A stretch of DNA of 9,369 bases from CAJPSE01 sp963514535 (lineage in GTDB: Bacteria > Synergistota > Synergistia > Synergistales > Aminobacteriaceae): contig CAUPUB010000093.1 of assembly GCA_963514535.1 (NCBI GenBank), forward strand, positions 1-9,369, in the 5' to 3' direction. The notes below the pieces were generated by a model. The model worked only from the letters and a program-made list of their open reading frames with translations. It had not been told where the DNA came from and did no database searches. This document shows, one piece after another, positions 1 through 6,083 of the stretch. Each line of letters opens with the position of its first letter. The first letter of the stretch is position 1. A program made the position numbers and the translations under genes.

Positions 1-55
1 AAGGAACAAGGAACAAGGAACAAGGAACAAGGAACAAGGAACAAGGAACAAGGAA
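1..55. repeat. 7-bp tandem array (AAGGAAC)n, cut by the window edge
   Basis: Seven perfect copies of AAGGAAC are followed by a partial eighth (AAGGAA). The array starts at base 1, so its true length is unknown. The unit is not a multiple of three, so copy-number change would shift any reading frame crossing it. All frames are technically open through the repeat, but no start or recognisable protein is visible. Confidence 0.95.
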
Positions 56-73
56 AGTATTCCTTGTTTTTAA
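47..73 (+). terminator. Possible hairpin with T-tail at the end of the tandem array
   Basis: The last repeat copy (AACAAGGAA, 47-55) is followed after AGTA by its exact reverse complement (TTCCTTGTT, 60-68) and a short T-run (to 71). This gives a 9-bp stem, 4-nt loop and T-tail like a rightward intrinsic terminator. The stem is AT-rich and weak. It could instead be a chance by-product of the repeat. Confidence 0.3.
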
Positions 74-149
74 AAAGTCAAGAGTAAAAAAGCTGTTCCA
101 AAGGATAAAAGCCATCCACACCCACCACGCCTTTTACAATCCTTATAGT

Positions 150-178
150 ATTATAGGTACCGCGTTAGGGAAAGTCAA
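150..178 (-). promoter_or_regulatory. Leftward sigma-70-type promoter
   Basis: On the minus strand TTGACT (173-178) is followed by exactly 17 bp and a perfect TATAAT (150-155). Transcription would start near 143 and run left through the 7-bp array and out of the window. No convincing gene or ribosome site follows before base 1, so the target lies outside or the transcript is untranslated. Confidence 0.5.
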
Positions 179-411
179 GGAGAATGGCAGGGCACGGATC
201 GTCGGAAGACCTCGGGCCAGGATATCGGCGTTCTTTCGACCTTCCGCATTTTATACAGGAAGATACAGTATCCCCTTAATTACTTAAATATTTTGAAGTT
301 ATCTATTCCCTGGATTGAAAATCTAAAATCCAATGGAATGATTTCGTGAAATCCAACGGGATGAAATCATGAAATCAGACAGAATGGATTCTCGAAATTT
401 GATGGATTGGG
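179..411. other. AT-rich non-coding stretch
   Basis: No supported gene. The right part (about 300-410) is AT-rich and carries imperfect short repeats of the TGAAATC/GATTTC type, for example GATTT-CGTG-AAATC and two further TGAAATCA copies. This is a possible regulatory or decayed region ahead of the ATPase gene, with no specific assignment. Confidence 0.4.
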
Positions 412-441
412 ATTCCGAAAAACGACGGAATGAGGTATGAT
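412..441 (+). promoter_or_regulatory. Candidate promoter with spacer dyad, upstream of the ATPase
   Basis: A perfect inverted repeat ATTCCG (412-417) / CGGAAT (426-431) with an 8-nt spacer lies directly before a good -10 box, TATGAT (436-441). The best-placed -35 hexamer (TTCCGA, 413-418, 17-bp spacing) matches consensus at only three positions, so activator dependence or operator control is plausible. The gene's start codon is 29 bp downstream. Confidence 0.35.
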
Positions 442-470
442 AAAGGCATCGGATCCCGGAGGAAGCGCAC

Positions 471-1748
471 ATGAAACATCCCGATTACAAACCCCGCATT
501 ATCGACCGCAAGGTGGAGGAATACCTCTCTGTCTTCGGCGCCGTCTGCATCGAGGGGCCGAAGTGGTGCGGTAAGACCTGGACCTCCTCCTGCCATTGCA
601 GGAGTGCCGTCTATATCGGCGATCCGGCGGGCAATTTCCAGAACAGGAGGCTGGCGGAGCTTTCTCCCGCGTTGGTGCTGGAGGGCGAGGCGCCCCGCCT
701 GATCGACGAATGGCAGGAGGTCCCGTCCCTTTGGGATGCCGTTCGCTATAAGGTGGACGAGGCCCCCGGAAAAGGACGCTTTATCCTGACCGGTTCCGCG
801 ACGCTGAATCATAAAGGGATTCTCCATAGCGGTGCGGGACGGATCGCCAGGCTGCGGATGCGCCCCATGTCCCTCTACGAGTCGGGCGATTCCAGCGGCG
901 AGGTCTCCCTGAAAAAATTGTGCGACGGCGAACTGACGCCTGTGGCGACCGGCGAGGCGGACCTTGGGAAGCTCATCGGCCTGATTGTCCGGGGCGGTTG
1001 GCCCGGCAGCCTGGGGCTCGCTCCGGAACAGGCGGCACTGCTGCCCGCGGAATACCTGAACGCGATTATCGACGACGACGTGTACCGCATCGACGGCGTC
1101 AGGCGGGACTCGTTCAAGATGCGCCTGCTGCTGCGCTCGCTGGCCCGGAACGAGAGCTCCACCGCCGCCAACAGGACGCTGATGAAGGACGTCAAGGGTG
1201 TGGAGGACGAGGACATTGACGCCGGAACCGTCGCCGCCTACCTGGATATCTTCAGGCGGCTGTTCGTCACGGACAATCAGCCGCCGTTTTCCGCCGGCAT
1301 ACGCTCGTCCGTCCGCGTCAAGCAGGCGGAGAAGCGGCACTTTTCCGATCCGTCCCTCGCCTGTGCGCTCCTGAAGGCGACGCGCACCGGCCTGCTGAAC
1401 GATCTGGAGACGCTGGGCTTTCTGTTCGAGGCGCTTTGCGAGCGGGACCTGCGCATTTATGCGGAGTCCTTCGGAGCCTGCCTTTACCACTATCAGGACT
1501 ACAGAGATCGGGAAATCGACGCGGTCGTCGAGCTGCCGGACGGCCGTTGGTGTGCCTTCGAGATCAAATTGGGTGCGAACCAGATCGATGCCGCAGCCGC
1601 AAACCTGTTGGCGATTCGAAAGCAGATAGCCGAGGACCCCGGAGGTAAGCCGCCCGACGTTCTCTGCGTCCTCTGCGGCATGGCCGCCGCAGCCTACCGA
1701 CGTCCGGACGGCGTGTTCGTGGCGCCGATCACCGCACTGAGGGAATGA
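471..1748 (+). CDS. AAA-type ATPase with DUF4143-like C-terminus
   Basis: This 425-residue protein belongs to the large bacterial and archaeal family of stand-alone ATPases (AAA_14 N-terminus, DUF4143 C-terminus) whose physiological role is mostly unknown. The Walker A motif GPKWCGKT is at residues 29-36, a Walker B-like LIDEWQ at 77-82, and the sensor-like FILTGSA at 104-110, followed by the family-typical GRIARLRMRPMSLYE (123-137). The C-terminal part carries a PD-(D/E)XK-like pattern: Glu348/Asp350 in REIDAVVE and Glu364-Ile-Lys366. In related proteins this fold may be a nuclease remnant or a docking domain. The start is supported by GGAGG at 458-462, eight bases upstream. Length is normal and there is no frameshift. 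It stands alone, with reverse-strand DNA on its 3' side. Family confidence is high; function is unknown. Confidence 0.9.
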   Translation: MKHPDYKPRIIDRKVEEYLSVFGAVCIEGPKWCGKTWTSSCHCRSAVYIGDPAGNFQNRRLAELSPALVLEGEAPRLIDEWQEVPSLWDAVRYKVDEAPGKGRFILTGSATLNHKGILHSGAGRIARLRMRPMSLYESGDSSGEVSLKKLCDGELTPVATGEADLGKLIGLIVRGGWPGSLGLAPEQAALLPAEYLNAIIDDDVYRIDGVRRDSFKMRLLLRSLARNESSTAANRTLMKDVKGVEDEDIDAGTVAAYLDIFRRLFVTDNQPPFSAGIRSSVRVKQAEKRHFSDPSLACALLKATRTGLLNDLETLGFLFEALCERDLRIYAESFGACLYHYQDYRDREIDAVVELPDGRWCAFEIKLGANQIDAAAANLLAIRKQIAEDPGGKPPDVLCVLCGMAAAAYRRPDGVFVAPITALRE

Positions 1749-1788
1749 ACTCGGCCGCAGCCGCCGTCGGACCATACCTTGATCACGG

Positions 1789-1917
1789 TCAATCCTGGAC
1801 AAGCTCATGCTGGATGCCCTTGCCCGCATCCAGCTGGGCTTTCGCCCGGAGCAGCCTCTGAGCTTGAGCCCACGTAAAACCGTTGATGTCCTTGGGCTCG
1901 GCCATCTCAAAGGGCAT
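1789..1917 (-). CDS. Small 42-aa ORF, RelB/DinJ antitoxin C-terminus-like, possibly a remnant
   Basis: The reverse-strand ATG at 1917 opens a 42-residue frame preceded by a strong ribosome site, AAGGAGG (1926-1932), eight bases away, so it may be translated. The peptide begins MPFEMAEPKDING and continues as a charged, helix-prone tail. RelB/DinJ antitoxins carry an IPFE-type motif near the start of their toxin-binding tail, so this resembles such a C-terminal part without the N-terminal ribbon-helix-helix. An in-frame TGA lies 10 codons upstream of the ATG, so no longer version exists in this frame. No toxin gene is adjacent. It could be an intact small gene, a decayed antitoxin or chance. 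The ribosome site and non-random composition favour a real or recently real gene; the family link is from memory. Confidence 0.45.
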   Translation of the reverse strand: MPFEMAEPKDINGFTWAQAQRLLRAKAQLDAGKGIQHELVQD

Positions 1918-1938
1918 GGCATCTCCCTCCTTCGCTTC

Positions 1939-1965
1939 ATTATATCAATTATCATGCACAATCAA
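1939..1965 (-). promoter_or_regulatory. Candidate promoter for the 42-aa ORF
   Basis: On the minus strand a perfect TATAAT (1939-1944) lies 15 bp downstream of TTGATT (1960-1965). The spacing is short, and the predicted start would fall very near the ribosome site, so the transcript leader would be minimal. The upstream half overlaps the 40-bp element shared with the Crp/Fnr gene. Confidence 0.3.
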
Positions 1966-2001
1966 TTTGTCTGTTGCATTTGGCTTGATAACCCACGATT
2001 T
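1962..2001 (-). repeat. 40-bp element shared with the Crp/Fnr upstream region, copy 1
   Basis: Read on the minus strand, this matches 6843-6882. Over the core (1962-1994) 26 of 33 bases agree and all seven differences are transitions; the outer seven bases match at five. Conserved pieces include TCAAG, CAAA, GCAAC and AAATTGA. It lies 44 bp before the 42-aa ORF. Interpreted as a shared promoter/operator or two diverged repeat copies. Confidence 0.5.
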
Positions 2002-2113
2002 TCCTCATCCAACGTCCTCGTTCGACACCTCGAGGGCGAAGATGGCGGTGTTCTCTGCCGGAACTCACAGGTCCACTGCATCCCCCGTCGGCCTTCTTTC
2101 ATCCTTTCTCCCC

Positions 2114-2144
2114 TTGACTTGGAGCTCACTCTAAATTATAGACT
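2114..2144 (+). promoter_or_regulatory. MerR/AdhR-type promoter and operator of the flavodoxin operon
   Basis: TTGACT (2114-2119) is a good -35. The spacer carries the dyad TTGGAG (2119-2124)...CTCTAA (2129-2134). The -10 is either TATAGA (2137-2142, 17-bp spacing) or TAGACT (2139-2144, 19-bp spacing). A dyad inside the spacer with 19-20 bp spacing is the hallmark of MerR-family promoters, and a TTGACTTGGAG...CTCCAAG layout is the one I recall for AdhR/NmlR-type aldehyde or electrophile sensors. No merR gene lies in the window. The start codon is about 40 bp downstream. Confidence 0.55.
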
Positions 2145-2183
2145 GTTGTTGTTTTGAAAAAACGAAAGGGAGGAAATTCCGCT

Positions 2184-2669
2184 ATGAATATGAAAAAGAA
2201 GTTTCTGGTCGCGTACTTCTCGGCGACGGGGACGACGGCGGGAGTTGCGAAGAACGTTGCGGAGGCGGCCGACGCTGACCTTTACGAGATCAGACCCAAG
2301 ACGTCGTACACGTCGGCCGATCTCGACTGGAACAACCCAAAGAGCCGCAGCTCGATCGAGATGAGGGACAACCCGAAGTTCCGCCCTCCCATCGAGGGGG
2401 CCCTGCCCGACGTCTCGGGGTACGACACGGTGCTGATCGGCTTCCCTATCTGGTGGTACGTCGCGCCGACGATCATCAACACGTTCCTGGAGGGCTGCGA
2501 CTTGTCCGGCAAGAGGGTAGCCGTCTTCGCGACGTCCGGCGGCTCCGGCATGGGGCGCACACTGGACGAGCTCAAGCCGTCCGCGCCCGGGGCGGTCTGG
2601 CTCTCGGGCAAAAGGTTCGGGAACCGCGAGTCGGTTTCGTCGCTCAAAGCCTGGATCGAGGGACTGTAG
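2184..2669 (+). CDS. Flavodoxin-like protein (flavodoxin_4 type)
   Basis: A 161-residue cytoplasmic FMN-binding electron carrier or flavodoxin-like oxidoreductase. The first strand is followed by the phosphate-binding loop SATGTT (residues 13-18). The second FMN-binding region is seen as GFPIWWYVAPTIINTFLEG, and the third as ATSGGSGMG, matching the short flavodoxin_4 family common in anaerobes. No signal peptide. The start is set at ATG 2184 because GGGAGG at 2168-2173 precedes it by about 10 bases; an in-frame ATG two codons on (2190) is equally possible, while the earlier ATG at 2154 lies before the ribosome site. It is first in an operon with the SUMF1-flavodoxin fusion 46 bp downstream, behind a MerR-type operator. 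The redox partner is unknown. Confidence 0.88.
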   Translation: MNMKKKFLVAYFSATGTTAGVAKNVAEAADADLYEIRPKTSYTSADLDWNNPKSRSSIEMRDNPKFRPPIEGALPDVSGYDTVLIGFPIWWYVAPTIINTFLEGCDLSGKRVAVFATSGGSGMGRTLDELKPSAPGAVWLSGKRFGNRESVSSLKAWIEGL

Positions 2670-2715
2670 CCGCGCCGAAGCGAGAAAAAGGCCGGGGGAC
2701 GGAAGGAGGGGCAGT

Positions 2716-4167
2716 ATGGTGAAATTCTTGGGGCTGTTGGCTTTTGCCGCGGCGTTTTTTCCCTGTGCGGCGCTTGCTGCCGAGAACGACGGCATGGTTT
2801 TTGTCAAGGGCGGCTTGTTCACGATGGGGAGCCCGAACGAGGAACCGTGGCGCAGCGGCGACGAGACCGCGCATCCCGTCGAGCTCTCGGATTTTTACAT
2901 CGCCGCGCGCGAGGTCACCCAGGCCGAGTGGGAGGCCGTGATGAACGGCAACCCCAGCGCCTTCAAGGGACCGGACCTTCTCGTGGAGAACGTGACGTGG
3001 CTTGATGCGGTGACGTTCTGCAACGCGAGGAGCCGGGCCGACGGGCTCGCTCCGGCCTATGAGATCACCGGGGATGCCGTGACGTGGAACCGGGCCTCCG
3101 ACGGCTGGCGGCTGCCGACCGAGGCGGAGTGGGAGTATGCGTGCCGCGCGGGGAGCGCCGAACCGTTCTCCGGGAGGGCGTCCATCGGGCCCGACGAGGC
3201 CAACTTTTACGGTCATTACCCTTATAATATCGAGCAGAACTACTTCACCCAGGAAAAGCTCGAGGTAAAGCCCGGCCAGTACCGGCAGAGGACGACGCCG
3301 GCCGGCAGCTTCGCGCCGAACGCGCTGGGGCTGTACGACATGCACGGCAACGTCGGCGAGTGGTGCTGGGACACCTATGGCGAGTACGGTTCGGGCGGGA
3401 CGAAGGATCCAGCGGGTCCGGAGGAATCCTCTTCGCGTATGCGCAAGGTGAACCGCGGCGGCGGATGGAACGACTTCGCCAAGCACCTGCGCTGTGCCTA
3501 CCGCGCCTCCCTGCCCCCCGCTCGATCCAGCGCCTCGGTCGGCATGCGCCTGGCACGGAACGCCGTGCCTATGACCGGTTCACTGGTATCGAGGCTCGAG
3601 GGAGCCGCATCGGAGAAGGGTGAGAAAAAGGAGCCAAAAATTCTGATCGCGTACTTCTCGCGCGCCGACGAGAACTATCAGGTGGGCTACGTCGAGAAGG
3701 GCAACACGCAGGTCCTGGCCGAGGCCGTTGCCGAGGCGACGGGCGGAGAACTGTTCCGCATCGAGACCGAGAGGCCGTATCCCAAGGAGTACCGGGAGAC
3801 GACCGAGGTCGCGAAGCGTGAGCAGAACGAGGGAGCGCGGCCGAAGCTGAAGAGCACGCCGCCCGACATCGGCCCTTACGACGTCATCTTCCTCGGTTAC
3901 CCGAACTGGTGGGGGGACATGCCGATGGCCGTCTACACGTTCCTCGAGTCCTATGGCTCCGGGGCGTTCGCCGGCAAGCGCATCATTCCGTTCTGCACGG
4001 CCGCCGGCTCCGGCCTGTCTGGAACCGTCGGCACAATAGGGAAGCTCTGCCCCGGCGCGACCGTGAACAACGCCTTCACGATGCTGGGGGCGGAGGCCCA
4101 GGAGTTTTCGGATGGCGCCAGGGCGAAGGTCCGGGAGTGGCTTGTGGGGACCGGGCTCGTCAAGTAA
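2716..4167 (+). CDS. Exported SUMF1-flavodoxin fusion protein
   Basis: A 483-residue two-domain protein. Residues 1-22 form a Sec signal peptide (Lys3, hydrophobic 4-20, cleavage after ALA or LAA). Residues about 25-275 are a SUMF1/formylglycine-generating-enzyme-like domain: GGLFTMGS, LPTEAEWEYACRAG, YDMHGNVGEW, and NRGGGW (246-251) before LRCAYR. Only one cysteine (Cys260) is present near the position of the catalytic pair; the expected first one is replaced in the WND stretch (251-253). Sulfatase maturation is therefore unlikely and the domain may bind rather than catalyse. After a linker (about 276-305), residues 307-480 form a second flavodoxin domain (ILIAYFSRADE, GYPNWWGDMPMAVYTFLE, CTAAGSGLSG). 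AAGGAGG sits six bases before the start. The frame is continuous, so the fusion is real in this sequence. Substrate and partner are unknown. Confidence 0.88.
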   Translation: MVKFLGLLAFAAAFFPCAALAAENDGMVFVKGGLFTMGSPNEEPWRSGDETAHPVELSDFYIAAREVTQAEWEAVMNGNPSAFKGPDLLVENVTWLDAVTFCNARSRADGLAPAYEITGDAVTWNRASDGWRLPTEAEWEYACRAGSAEPFSGRASIGPDEANFYGHYPYNIEQNYFTQEKLEVKPGQYRQRTTPAGSFAPNALGLYDMHGNVGEWCWDTYGEYGSGGTKDPAGPEESSSRMRKVNRGGGWNDFAKHLRCAYRASLPPARSSASVGMRLARNAVPMTGSLVSRLEGAASEKGEKKEPKILIAYFSRADENYQVGYVEKGNTQVLAEAVAEATGGELFRIETERPYPKEYRETTEVAKREQNEGARPKLKSTPPDIGPYDVIFLGYPNWWGDMPMAVYTFLESYGSGAFAGKRIIPFCTAAGSGLSGTVGTIGKLCPGATVNNAFTMLGAEAQEFSDGARAKVREWLVGTGLVK

Positions 4168-4193
4168 GGGAGCCGGCCGCGGCGTGGGGTCGT

Positions 4194-4212
4194 GCATCCT
4201 GCATGGGGATGC
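4194..4212 (+). other. Small intra-operon hairpin
   Basis: GCATCC (4194-4199) pairs with GGATGC (4207-4212) across a 7-nt loop, between the fusion gene and the DUF4405-like gene. There is no T-run, so it is not a classical terminator; it might modulate mRNA stability between cistrons or mean nothing. Confidence 0.25.
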
Positions 4213-4254
4213 GGGCGGACATGGACCGCGGGCGATGACGGGCGGAGGTGAGGC

Positions 4255-4743
4255 GTGGTGCCCCTGAAGAGGGTCGTCGACCTGCTAATGACGGTGCTGC
4301 TGTTGCTCCTGATGGCGTTCCAGGTGACGGGAGAGACGGCACACGAGTGGCTGGGGGTGGGGATGTTCGTCCTGGTCCTGATTCACCAGTGGCTCAACCG
4401 CGGTATGGGATGGAGGGGCATGGGCCTGGACGTCCTTGCCGTGCTTGCGGCCGGCTGCGGGCTTCATTTGTTTCTCGTCAGGGATATTTCGTCCTATCTC
4501 TTTCTCACGACGCAGTTCGCCTTTCTGGACTACGACAAGGCGGCGGCCCTTGTGCTGGCCGAGAACCTCGCGATGATGTCGTTCTGGGTTCTGCTGGCGT
4601 ATCAGGGATACAAAGCGCTGTCGGGGATTGTCTCGAGGCGCTGGAGAAGTTTGCTGCATCCGGCTCTGGCGCTCACGGCGACGGGCGGTTTCTCCGCGCT
4701 GCTGACCCTGATCTTCGGCGGCGCTTCCGGGGGCACGTGGTAG
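4255..4743 (+). CDS. DUF4405-like integral membrane protein
   Basis: A 162-residue protein with about five hydrophobic segments (roughly 7-25, 33-50, 58-76, 98-118, 135-157). The N-terminus (KRVVDLLMTVLLLLLMAFQ, then GETAHEWLG and IHQWLNRG) matches the start of DUF4405 proteins, which resemble small b-type cytochromes. His30 and His44 are conserved, and His71 and His136 are also present. The C-terminal helix pair, which in typical members carries further histidines after a Ser-Tyr-Trp, here reads SFWVLLAYQGYKA without them, so heme binding is uncertain. The start is GTG: tandem GTG codons at 4255 and 4258 both follow GGAGGTGA (4244-4251). It is third in the operon, which suggests a membrane partner for the flavodoxin proteins. 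Confidence 0.78.
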   Translation: MVPLKRVVDLLMTVLLLLLMAFQVTGETAHEWLGVGMFVLVLIHQWLNRGMGWRGMGLDVLAVLAAGCGLHLFLVRDISSYLFLTTQFAFLDYDKAAALVLAENLAMMSFWVLLAYQGYKALSGIVSRRWRSLLHPALALTATGGFSALLTLIFGGASGGTW

Positions 4744-4762
4744 AGGGAAAGGGGGTGCGGGC

Positions 4763-5059
4763 GTGCTCAACGGGTCCGGAATCCTCATCGGGCTGACCAC
4801 CTTCATCGTCATCGGCGTCTTTCATCCCGTCGTCATCAAGTGCGAGTACTACTTTTCCGACAGGGTGTGGCCGGTTTTCCTGGCGGGGGGCCTCGCCTTC
4901 TGCGCCGCGTCCCTGTTCGTAGAGCGGCCCCTGCTCTCCTCCGTCCTGGGGGTCGTGGGGTTTTCCCTGCTCTGGAGCATTCGCGAGCTGAAACAGCAGA
5001 CCCGGCGCGTCGAGAAGGGATGGTTTCCTCGAAACCCCAAACGCGCGCCGAAGGGGTGA
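4763..5059 (+). CDS. DUF4491 family membrane protein
   Basis: A 98-residue protein with three hydrophobic segments (about 5-26, 36-50, 56-72) and a basic C-terminal tail ending ELKQQTRRVEKGWFPRNPKR. The GLTTFIVIGVFHPVVIKCEYYF start and the VEKGWFPRNPKR end are characteristic of DUF4491, a small family of unknown function found in anaerobes; the length is normal. It uses a GTG start behind AGGGGGTG (4749-4756), 19 bases after the previous stop, and is last in the flavodoxin operon. No catalytic motif is seen; a structural or partner role for the DUF4405-like protein is a guess from context. Confidence 0.82.
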   Translation: MLNGSGILIGLTTFIVIGVFHPVVIKCEYYFSDRVWPVFLAGGLAFCAASLFVERPLLSSVLGVVGFSLLWSIRELKQQTRRVEKGWFPRNPKRAPKG

Positions 5060-5210
5060 GCCTCCCGTTGTTTACAGGCTTCGCCGCCCTGCAGCTTGCT
5101 GCCTGCGGACGGAACGGCTGCCGCACTGCTGGGGTGTGTAGGCAGCTGTCGGCCTGCAGGCAGGGCCGGGCTTCCGTTTTTGCGTACAAAGCAGGAGCGT
5201 CCTTCCGAAA

Positions 5211-5253
5211 AGTGATCATAGCCACACAAAGAGCGTCCTCCCGATGATAAATT
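5211..5253 (+). promoter_or_regulatory. Candidate Crp-type site and -10 box upstream of the DUF2249 gene
   Basis: AGTGA (5211-5215), six bases, then CCACA (5222-5226) matches the Crp consensus TGTGA-N6-TCACA at four of five bases per half. A weak -10, TAAATT (5248-5253), would place the start site near 5260, putting the site's centre at about -41.5, the class II activator position. There is no good -35, as expected for an activated promoter. Confidence 0.3.
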
Positions 5254-5275
5254 ATGTTCGGTATGAAAAACATAG

Positions 5276-5290
5276 GGCTCCTCGGGAGCC
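5276..5290 (+). other. Leader hairpin before the DUF2249 gene
   Basis: GGCTCC (5276-5281) and GGAGCC (5285-5290) form a perfect 6-bp stem with a 3-nt loop, ending 5 bases before the ribosome site. It could affect translation initiation. A second short inverted repeat (TATGTT...AACATA, about 5253-5274) lies just upstream. Confidence 0.3.
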
Positions 5291-5307
5291 GGATGGGAGG
5301 ACGCACG

Positions 5308-5994
5308 ATGGGTTTTGCGGATTGGAAGGACAAGACTGCGGGGTTCAGGAAGATCGACGTGAGAGGGGTTGCCGGGAACTTCTTCTCCGGGCTCAAGAAG
5401 CAGGCGATGGATCTCCCGGTCGGGGCGGGGCTGGAGGTCGTCCAGACCTTCGAGCCCATTCCGCTCTACGCGGTGATGGAGCAGCTGGGCTTTGAGTATC
5501 ACACGGTACAGGCTGCGGAGGGCGAGTTTCACGCCTATTTCTATCGTACCGCGGTGAAGGAGGACGACGGGTCGATCCCCATGCGCCCCGCGGCTCTGAC
5601 GAATTTCCCGCTGATCGACGAAGAGCTCGGCAGGATCGCGGTGAACTTCTGGGACCTGACCTGGAATGACGAGAAGAGGACGCTCCCGTATGAGACCCGG
5701 CTTCTTCTGTCGCTGACGAATGCGGTCGGCGCGGGCAGAATGCGTCAGGCGTGCCGGGAGCTCGTCAAGGCATACGCGCACGGGGTCGATTCCGCGGCGT
5801 TCGACGATGTGTTCGAGCTCCTCGCGTGGAATCAGGGGATCGGATACTTCAGCTCGGAGATCGGCCCCTCGACCCTCTTCAAGGCGTACAAGACCATCAA
5901 GCAACAGGAGAAGCTCGGCAAGGACCGGGAGGAGATCAAGGCGTTTCTGATGGCGAACTTCGGCGAGAAGAACCCGGATATCGCGGTTCAATAG
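5308..5994 (+). CDS. DUF2249 domain protein with AhpD-like C-terminal half
   Basis: A 228-residue cytoplasmic protein. Residues about 13-90 begin with IDVRG (16-20) and continue GLEVVQTFEPIPLYAVMEQLGF, the pattern of DUF2249/TusA-SirA-like domains. No conserved cysteine is seen, so sulfur transfer is unlikely. Residues about 130-205 (AVGAGRMRQACRELVKAYAHGV...ELLAWNQGIGYFSSEIG) look like an AhpD/carboxymuconolactone decarboxylase-type helical domain, but lack the CxxC peroxidase pair. ATG 5308 is chosen because GGAGG (5296-5300) lies seven bases upstream; an in-frame ATG at 5254 has no ribosome site. Its own promoter region is likely, as 248 bp separate it from the operon before. It converges on the Crp/Fnr gene. 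A function in redox or metabolite sensing is inference only. Confidence 0.82.
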   Translation: MGFADWKDKTAGFRKIDVRGVAGNFFSGLKKQAMDLPVGAGLEVVQTFEPIPLYAVMEQLGFEYHTVQAAEGEFHAYFYRTAVKEDDGSIPMRPAALTNFPLIDEELGRIAVNFWDLTWNDEKRTLPYETRLLLSLTNAVGAGRMRQACRELVKAYAHGVDSAAFDDVFELLAWNQGIGYFSSEIGPSTLFKAYKTIKQQEKLGKDREEIKAFLMANFGEKNPDIAVQ

Positions 5995-6083
5995 CCGGGG
6001 GCCGGAGGAAAAGTTCCCCTTCCGAGGCCGGCGGCAGGGGAGGGGGGCCTGCGGAGGGCCTGTCGTCCACGGTAGAGCCTGCG

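Noticed and set aside
300..410. CRISPR-like or iteron array in the AT-rich region
   Set aside because: The TGAAATC-type repeats are too short, irregular and variably spaced for either.
375..1961. 528-codon open frame on the minus strand, opposite the ATPase gene
   Set aside because: The plus-strand frame has Walker motifs and a ribosome site, whereas this frame has no recognisable domain and an arginine-, glycine- and proline-rich composition typical of antisense frames in GC-rich DNA.
2644..3486. 280-codon minus-strand frame opposite the SUMF1 domain
   Set aside because: Low-complexity composition without any motif, and the opposite strand encodes an unmistakable SUMF1 domain.
5060..5200. 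Possible terminator after the DUF4491 gene (CCTGC/GCAGG pairs and a T-run at 5177-5181)
   Set aside because: The pairs are short with impossible two-base loops, and the T-run is not adjacent to a stable stem, so it was not annotated.
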